Below are positions 60,178 through 64,000 of a stretch of 64,000 nucleotides of DNA, piece by piece. Both the position numbers and the translations under genes were made by a program. The DNA is taken from the NCBI RefSeq assembly GCF_002797675.1, contig NZ_PGEX01000001.1, positions 558,001 through 622,000 of the forward strand, read 5' to 3'. Below the pieces are notes generated by a model. It was not told where the DNA came from. It was given only the letters and a program-made list of their open reading frames with translations, and searched no databases. Positions within the stretch are counted from its first letter, which is position 1; the number at the start of each line of letters is the position of its first letter. Source of the stretch: Hallerella succinigenes (lineage in GTDB: Bacteria; Fibrobacterota; Fibrobacteria; Fibrobacterales; Fibrobacteraceae).

Positions 60178-62045
60178 TGCAACTGAAGGACGTTAAATCG
60201 CCAAAAGACATCAAAGGCTGCTCGATTACCGAACTGAATGATCTGGCGACGCAAATTCGCGAAAAGATCATCACTCAGGTCGCTACCCACGGTGGACATT
60301 TGGCATCGAGTCTCGGTGTCGTCGAATTGACGCTCGCCTTGCACTACGTATTCAACGCCCCAGAAGACATTCTGGTTTGGGATGTCGGCCATCAGGCTTA
60401 CGTGCACAAGTTGCTCACGGGCCGTTTTGATCGCTTTGAAACTCTCCGTCAGCAGGGCGGACTTTCGGGCTTCCCGAAACGTTCCGAAAGCCCTTATGAC
60501 GCGTTTGGCGTTGGACACGCATCCACATCGATTTCTGCCGCACTTGGCTTTGCCGTCGCCCGCGATAAACAGCACCAGCATAACAGCGTGGTCGCCGTGA
60601 TAGGCGATGGCTCCATGACCGGCGGTATGGCTTTCGAAGCCCTGAACAACGCAGGACTTTCCAAGCAGAACATGACAATCATCTTGAACGACAACAAGAT
60701 GAGTATCGCTCCGAACGTCGGCGGTTTCCCGAAGTACTTGAATCGCATCATTTCCGATCCGATGTACAACAAGGTCCGTTCCGATATCGACCGCGTCATG
60801 GCAAAGATTCCGGGCATCATCGGTCGTCACTTCCGCACTCTTATCCAAAGCGTGGAAAAGGCTGTGAAGAATGCGATCCGCCCGGGCCAGTTCTTTGAAG
60901 ACTTGGGCATTCGCTACTTCGGACCGATTGACGGTCACGATTTGGGCGAACTCATTTCGATTCTCGAACGCGTAAAATCCATTCCGGGTCCATGCCTCAT
61001 TCAGGTGATGACGGAAAAGGGCCGCGGCATGTCGTTCGCCGAAACGAACCCGAGCCAATGGCACGCTTCCGTTCCGTTTGATCCGAAGAGCGGCAAGCCT
61101 CTTTCTCCAAAGAGCCCGACCCCTTCTCTGACAAGCATCTTCGGCAAGACAATTCTTGAACTTGCAAAGAAGAACGAAAAGATCGTGGGTATTACAGGCG
61201 CCATGCCGAGTGGCTGCGGTCTCGATATTATGCAAAAGGAACTTCCTGATCGCGTGATCGACGTAGGCATTGCCGAAGAACACGCGGTGACCTTCGCTGC
61301 CGGCCTTGCCTGCGGCGGACTCGTCCCGGTTGTCGCCATCTATTCTTCTTTCCTCCAACGCGCCTACGACCAGATCATCCACGACGTCGCTCTGCAGAAC
61401 TTGCATGTCGTCTTTGTCCTTGACCGCGCTGGCCTCGTCGGTGCCGACGGTCCTACCCACCACGGCTCCCTCGACCTTACCTATTTGCGTTCGATCCCGG
61501 GCCTTACCATTATGGCTCCGTCGGACGAAAATGAACTTCGCAATATGGTGACCGCTGCAATCGATATGCAGGGTCCGGTTGCGATCCGCTTCCCCCGCGG
61601 TTCGGCGCTTGCGTCTGAACTCAAGGCAGAAGTAGAACCCGTCGAATACGGGAAATTCCAAATCAAGCAACAAGGTAAAGACATTCTGCTTTTGGGCGTT
61701 GGCTTTATGCTGCATGAGCTTGAAAAGACGGCGAAGATTCTTGCCGAACACGGTTTCAACCCCACGCTCGTGGACGCAAAATTTGTGAAACCGCTCGACA
61801 AGGAAGGCTACCGCAACCTGTTCCAATCGCACCACACAATTGTCACGTTGGAAAACAACTCCATCGTCGGCGGATTCGGTTCTGAAATCGCAGAACTTCT
61901 CGCCGATATGGATTTCCACGACAAGAAACTGATTCGCTTCGGTTTACCGGATGCATTTGTGGAACACGGTAAAATTCCGGACTTGTATCGTATGCTTGGC
62001 ATTGACGGCACGTCCATTGCAAACAAACTACTGAAAGACCTATGA
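60177..62045 (+). CDS. dxs: 1-deoxy-D-xylulose-5-phosphate synthase
   Basis: TPP enzyme joining pyruvate and glyceraldehyde 3-phosphate, first step of the MEP isoprenoid pathway. 622 residues. Motifs: DVGHQAYVHKLLTGR, TPP/Mg site IGDGSMTGGMAFEALNN, and the catalytic Glu in VGIAEEHAVTFAAGLA; DRAGLVGADGPTHHG follows. The stop overlaps the next gene's ATG (ATGA). Together with ispA it would supply farnesyl diphosphate for undecaprenyl carriers. There is no TPP riboswitch before it. Confidence 0.96.
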   Translation: MQLKDVKSPKDIKGCSITELNDLATQIREKIITQVATHGGHLASSLGVVELTLALHYVFNAPEDILVWDVGHQAYVHKLLTGRFDRFETLRQQGGLSGFPKRSESPYDAFGVGHASTSISAALGFAVARDKQHQHNSVVAVIGDGSMTGGMAFEALNNAGLSKQNMTIILNDNKMSIAPNVGGFPKYLNRIISDPMYNKVRSDIDRVMAKIPGIIGRHFRTLIQSVEKAVKNAIRPGQFFEDLGIRYFGPIDGHDLGELISILERVKSIPGPCLIQVMTEKGRGMSFAETNPSQWHASVPFDPKSGKPLSPKSPTPSLTSIFGKTILELAKKNEKIVGITGAMPSGCGLDIMQKELPDRVIDVGIAEEHAVTFAAGLACGGLVPVVAIYSSFLQRAYDQIIHDVALQNLHVVFVLDRAGLVGADGPTHHGSLDLTYLRSIPGLTIMAPSDENELRNMVTAAIDMQGPVAIRFPRGSALASELKAEVEPVEYGKFQIKQQGKDILLLGVGFMLHELEKTAKILAEHGFNPTLVDAKFVKPLDKEGYRNLFQSHHTIVTLENNSIVGGFGSEIAELLADMDFHDKKLIRFGLPDAFVEHGKIPDLYRMLGIDGTSIANKLLKDL

Positions 62046-63505
62046 CAGAAGAAAACAACAAATTCCCCAAGCGCGTAGTCAAACAGACCTTCGAAGGCAA
62101 GTTCGGCATGAGCGATAATCCAGCCGACCACGGTTTTGGCCGCCGTCCGGAAACTCCGGATCCAGATGCACAGGAAACCCGCAGTGAACGCCGCGAATAC
62201 GGTCGTTTTCAGGATCGCAAATCTTTTGGCGACCGAGAACGCAGACCGTTTAGCGACCGCGGACGTACCCGAAAGCCGTTTAACGGTGAACGCAACGAAC
62301 GACGCTCTTTCGATGACCGCGACGACCGCAGATCCTTCAGCCGCGACGGCGAACGCCGTTCCTACGGGGATCGTGGCGAACGTCGTTCCTTCGGCGACCG
62401 CGACGACCGCAGATCCTTCAGCCGCGACGGCGAACGCCGTTCCTACGGGGATCGTGGTGAACGTCGTTCCTTCGGCGACCGCAACAGCCGCAGATCCTTC
62501 AGCCGCGACGGCGAACGCCGTCCGTTCGACGATAAAGCCAACCGTCCAATTTTCCGTCAGAAGCCGGAACGCAAGCTCTATGACGACGATGAAGTCGTCC
62601 GCGACGAAGAAGCCGTTCTTTCTTTTGCCGATGCTCCGGACATCACTCCGGAATCCGCAGGCACAAACCCGGCATGGTTCCGCCGCCTTCTCGCCCTCAC
62701 CACAGAAAAAGGTCGTGAACGCGAAGGAAAGTTCCTCGCTGAAGGTGTCCGCGTCGTGGAAGAAATTCTCACGAACCACATTGACGTCATCATCGGAGTT
62801 TATGTCGCCGGCACAAAGAATCTCGACGAAAACGGAGCTCCGGTTTTGAACTCCCTCGGTGAAGAGACCTTCACCCCGCTCGAAAATCTCCAGCCGTCTG
62901 TCGACAAGGCTCGCGAACTCAAGGTGGACATTCACGTCATCAGCGAAGATCAGATCAAGCGTCTTTCTTCGACCACGACGACGCAGGGCATTCTCGCCGT
63001 TTGCCGTTCCGCAAGTACAAAGCCGAATTATGAAAAGAGCCGCAGCATCGTCACTCTCGTCGATGCCGTGCAGGATCCGGGGAACCTCGGTGCAATTTTC
63101 CGCACGAGCCTCGGTTTCAATTCCTCGGGCGTAATCGTCGGTAAGGGTTCCGTGAACCCGTTCAACCCGAAGGTCGTCCGCGGCTCCTCGGGCACGTTCC
63201 TCCGCGTTCCATTTGAAAAGGACCGCGACTTGATCGACGCTATCAACGAACTGCACAAGTTCGGCTACACGATCATCGCTACGGATTTACACGGTCGTCA
63301 GAGCCTCTCTGAAATCGAACCGCGCAAGCTCCGCAAGGTCGCATTCCTCGTCGGCAACGAAGGCGCAGGTACGGACCAGCATTTGATCGACATTTCCGAT
63401 GAAACCGTGAAGATCCCGATGTCCAGCGATCTCGAATCCCTGAACGTCTCCGTCGCACACGGCATTCTCTCTTACGAAATGGCAAAGATTCAGAAGGACC
63501 TCTAA
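62042..63505 (+). CDS. SpoU/TrmH-family RNA 2'-O-ribose methyltransferase with long Arg-rich repeat tail
   Basis: 487 residues. The C-terminal half (about 215-487) is a SPOUT methyltransferase: substrate-binding N-terminal part with FLAEGVRVVEE, motif 1 DAVQDPGNLGAIFRT (341-355), motif 2 LVGNEGAGTD, and motif 3 with NVSVAHGILSYE. It methylates rRNA or tRNA; the exact target is not evident. The N-terminal 165 residues are a low-complexity Arg/Asp/Ser/Phe/Gly region with 27-residue repeats (DRDDRRSFSRDGERRSYG). It is coupled to dxs by an ATGA overlap and to pyrF by a TAATG overlap. Confidence 0.9.
   Translation: MTEENNKFPKRVVKQTFEGKFGMSDNPADHGFGRRPETPDPDAQETRSERREYGRFQDRKSFGDRERRPFSDRGRTRKPFNGERNERRSFDDRDDRRSFSRDGERRSYGDRGERRSFGDRDDRRSFSRDGERRSYGDRGERRSFGDRNSRRSFSRDGERRPFDDKANRPIFRQKPERKLYDDDEVVRDEEAVLSFADAPDITPESAGTNPAWFRRLLALTTEKGREREGKFLAEGVRVVEEILTNHIDVIIGVYVAGTKNLDENGAPVLNSLGEETFTPLENLQPSVDKARELKVDIHVISEDQIKRLSSTTTTQGILAVCRSASTKPNYEKSRSIVTLVDAVQDPGNLGAIFRTSLGFNSSGVIVGKGSVNPFNPKVVRGSSGTFLRVPFEKDRDLIDAINELHKFGYTIIATDLHGRQSLSEIEPRKLRKVAFLVGNEGAGTDQHLIDISDETVKIPMSSDLESLNVSVAHGILSYEMAKIQKDL
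62315..62530 (+). repeat. Tandem 81-bp coding repeats in the methyltransferase gene
   Basis: The stretch GACCGCGACGACCGCAG starts at 62315 and 62396, and a variant starts at 62477, giving an 81-bp period and about 2.7 copies. It encodes the 27-residue Arg/Asp/Ser repeat in frame. Confidence 0.88.
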
Positions 63506-64000
63506 TGAAATTCTCCGATTGTCTTGAAGCTCGAATCCAGGAATGCGGCAACCCGATTTGCCTCGGTATGGATCCTAAGCTTTCCTTGATGCCTGTGGAA
63601 CGCAAGCATGGTGAAGTCCAGTCCGAAGAAGAAAAAATCAAATTCTTCTACATGGACATTTTGGAAGAATGCTCCAAGCGTAACGTGAAACCGGCCGTGG
63701 TAAAGCCGAACAGTGCCTATTACGAACGTATCAGCATTCAGGGCATGCAGATTCTGCACGATCTGATCGCCGCTTACAAGGGCGAAGGCATTCCTGTAGT
63801 GCTGGACGCCAAACGCGGCGACATTGGAAAAACCAGTGCCGCTTATGCGGACGCCGCCTTCAACGTTTACGGTGCAGACGCCGTGACTGTTAGCCCTTGG
63901 ATGGGTAAGGATTCCGTCGGTCCCTTCCTTGAACACCCGGCAAACGGCGGCGTTTACGCCCTTCTCCGCACAAGCAACAAGGGTGCAGCGGACTTTCAGG
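63505..64000 (+). CDS. pyrF: Orotidine 5'-phosphate decarboxylase (N-terminal part; continues past right edge)
   Basis: Decarboxylates OMP to UMP. About 165 residues are visible. The catalytic Lys-Asp region is VLDAKRGDIGKTSAAYA, the longer type-2 variant of PyrF; GNPICLGMDPKLSLMP is at the N-terminus and TVSPWMGKDS follows the active site. The ATG overlaps the stop of the methyltransferase gene (TAATG at 63503-63507), so it belongs to the ispA-dxs-methyltransferase transcript. The C-terminal part lies beyond the window. Confidence 0.94.
   Translation, partial: MKFSDCLEARIQECGNPICLGMDPKLSLMPVERKHGEVQSEEEKIKFFYMDILEECSKRNVKPAVVKPNSAYYERISIQGMQILHDLIAAYKGEGIPVVLDAKRGDIGKTSAAYADAAFNVYGADAVTVSPWMGKDSVGPFLEHPANGGVYALLRTSNKGAADFQ

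Noticed and set aside
60084-61919. 611-residue open frame antisense to dxs
   Set aside because: Lies wholly over a highly conserved enzyme with all motifs intact.
61808-63256. 482-residue antisense frame over the methyltransferase gene
   Set aside because: Repeat-driven low-complexity shadow of the Arg-rich tail.

Overview
This is a gene-dense, roughly 50% GC bacterial chromosome segment with no mobile elements, no CRISPR array and no gene-free gap above about 300 bp. It most resembles Fibrobacter (Fibrobacterota). The pointers are a TIGR02147/DUF4423 regulator (a family first defined as a Fibrobacter succinogenes paralogous family) paired with a lipoprotein, poly-Ser linkers between domains of surface proteins, acetylxylan-esterase-type SGNH proteins, a Gram-negative envelope (lipoproteins, beta-barrels, PpiD) and promoter-like elements of the Bacteroidetes TAnnTTTG kind. 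The genus is inferred from content, not from a marker gene.

Layout. 1-1.1 kb: pyrR-pyrB (pyrB runs off the left edge). 1.2-5.8 kb: cyclophilin, tRNA-Ala, tRNA-Glu, periplasmic chaperone PpiD, nadB. 5.9-11.5 kb (minus): lipoprotein, outer-membrane barrel, DUF4912 protein with a histone-H1-like tail, GH57 branching enzyme. 11.6-16.7 kb: threonine synthase, SpmA-SpmB fusion, peptidase T, thioredoxin lipoprotein. 16.8-25.2 kb: proS, MATE exporter, radical SAM protein, CE6-type esterase, sugar MFS porter, argG. 25.5-40.2 kb (minus): a very tight gene train, ribE-ribBA-ribH-nusB-DUF2723-GT2-DPM1-like-GT2 fusion-Trm112-TPR/repeat protein-pilT-nadE. 40.4-45.9 kb (minus): TPR lipoprotein, membrane Ser/Thr kinase and sigma-54 activator, followed by three envelope proteins. 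46-49 kb: carboxynorspermidine dehydrogenase and a PAS-GGDEF-EAL protein. 49-53.6 kb: tRNA-Ser, DEAD-box helicase, aroC, a secreted protein and a cytochrome c. 53.6-59.2 kb: CE2-type esterase, diguanylate cyclase with a carbohydrate-binding-like sensor, lipoprotein, membrane protein, TIGR02147 regulator with its lipoprotein. 59.3-64 kb: ispA-dxs-trmH family-pyrF, all with stop/start overlaps.

How genes work together. The rib cluster makes riboflavin. The polyprenol-P-mannose-synthase-like enzyme beside a DUF2723 GT-C protein suggests lipid-linked sugar donors feeding an envelope (possibly protein O-) glycosylation system. ispA and dxs supply isoprenoids, including such carriers. The diguanylate cyclase and the nearby poly-Ser lipoprotein carry visibly similar carbohydrate-binding-like modules, which suggests glycan sensing tied to c-di-GMP. 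The kinase/sigma-54 activator/TPR lipoprotein cluster looks like a dedicated signalling unit.

The most interesting items are the DUF2723/DPM1 operon, the shared sensor module, the TIGR02147-lipoprotein pair, the kinase-EBP operon, the DUF4912 protein with its H1-like tail, and recurrent TAnnTTTG-like boxes that often lie only 4-13 nt from a start codon, implying leaderless or near-leaderless mRNAs.
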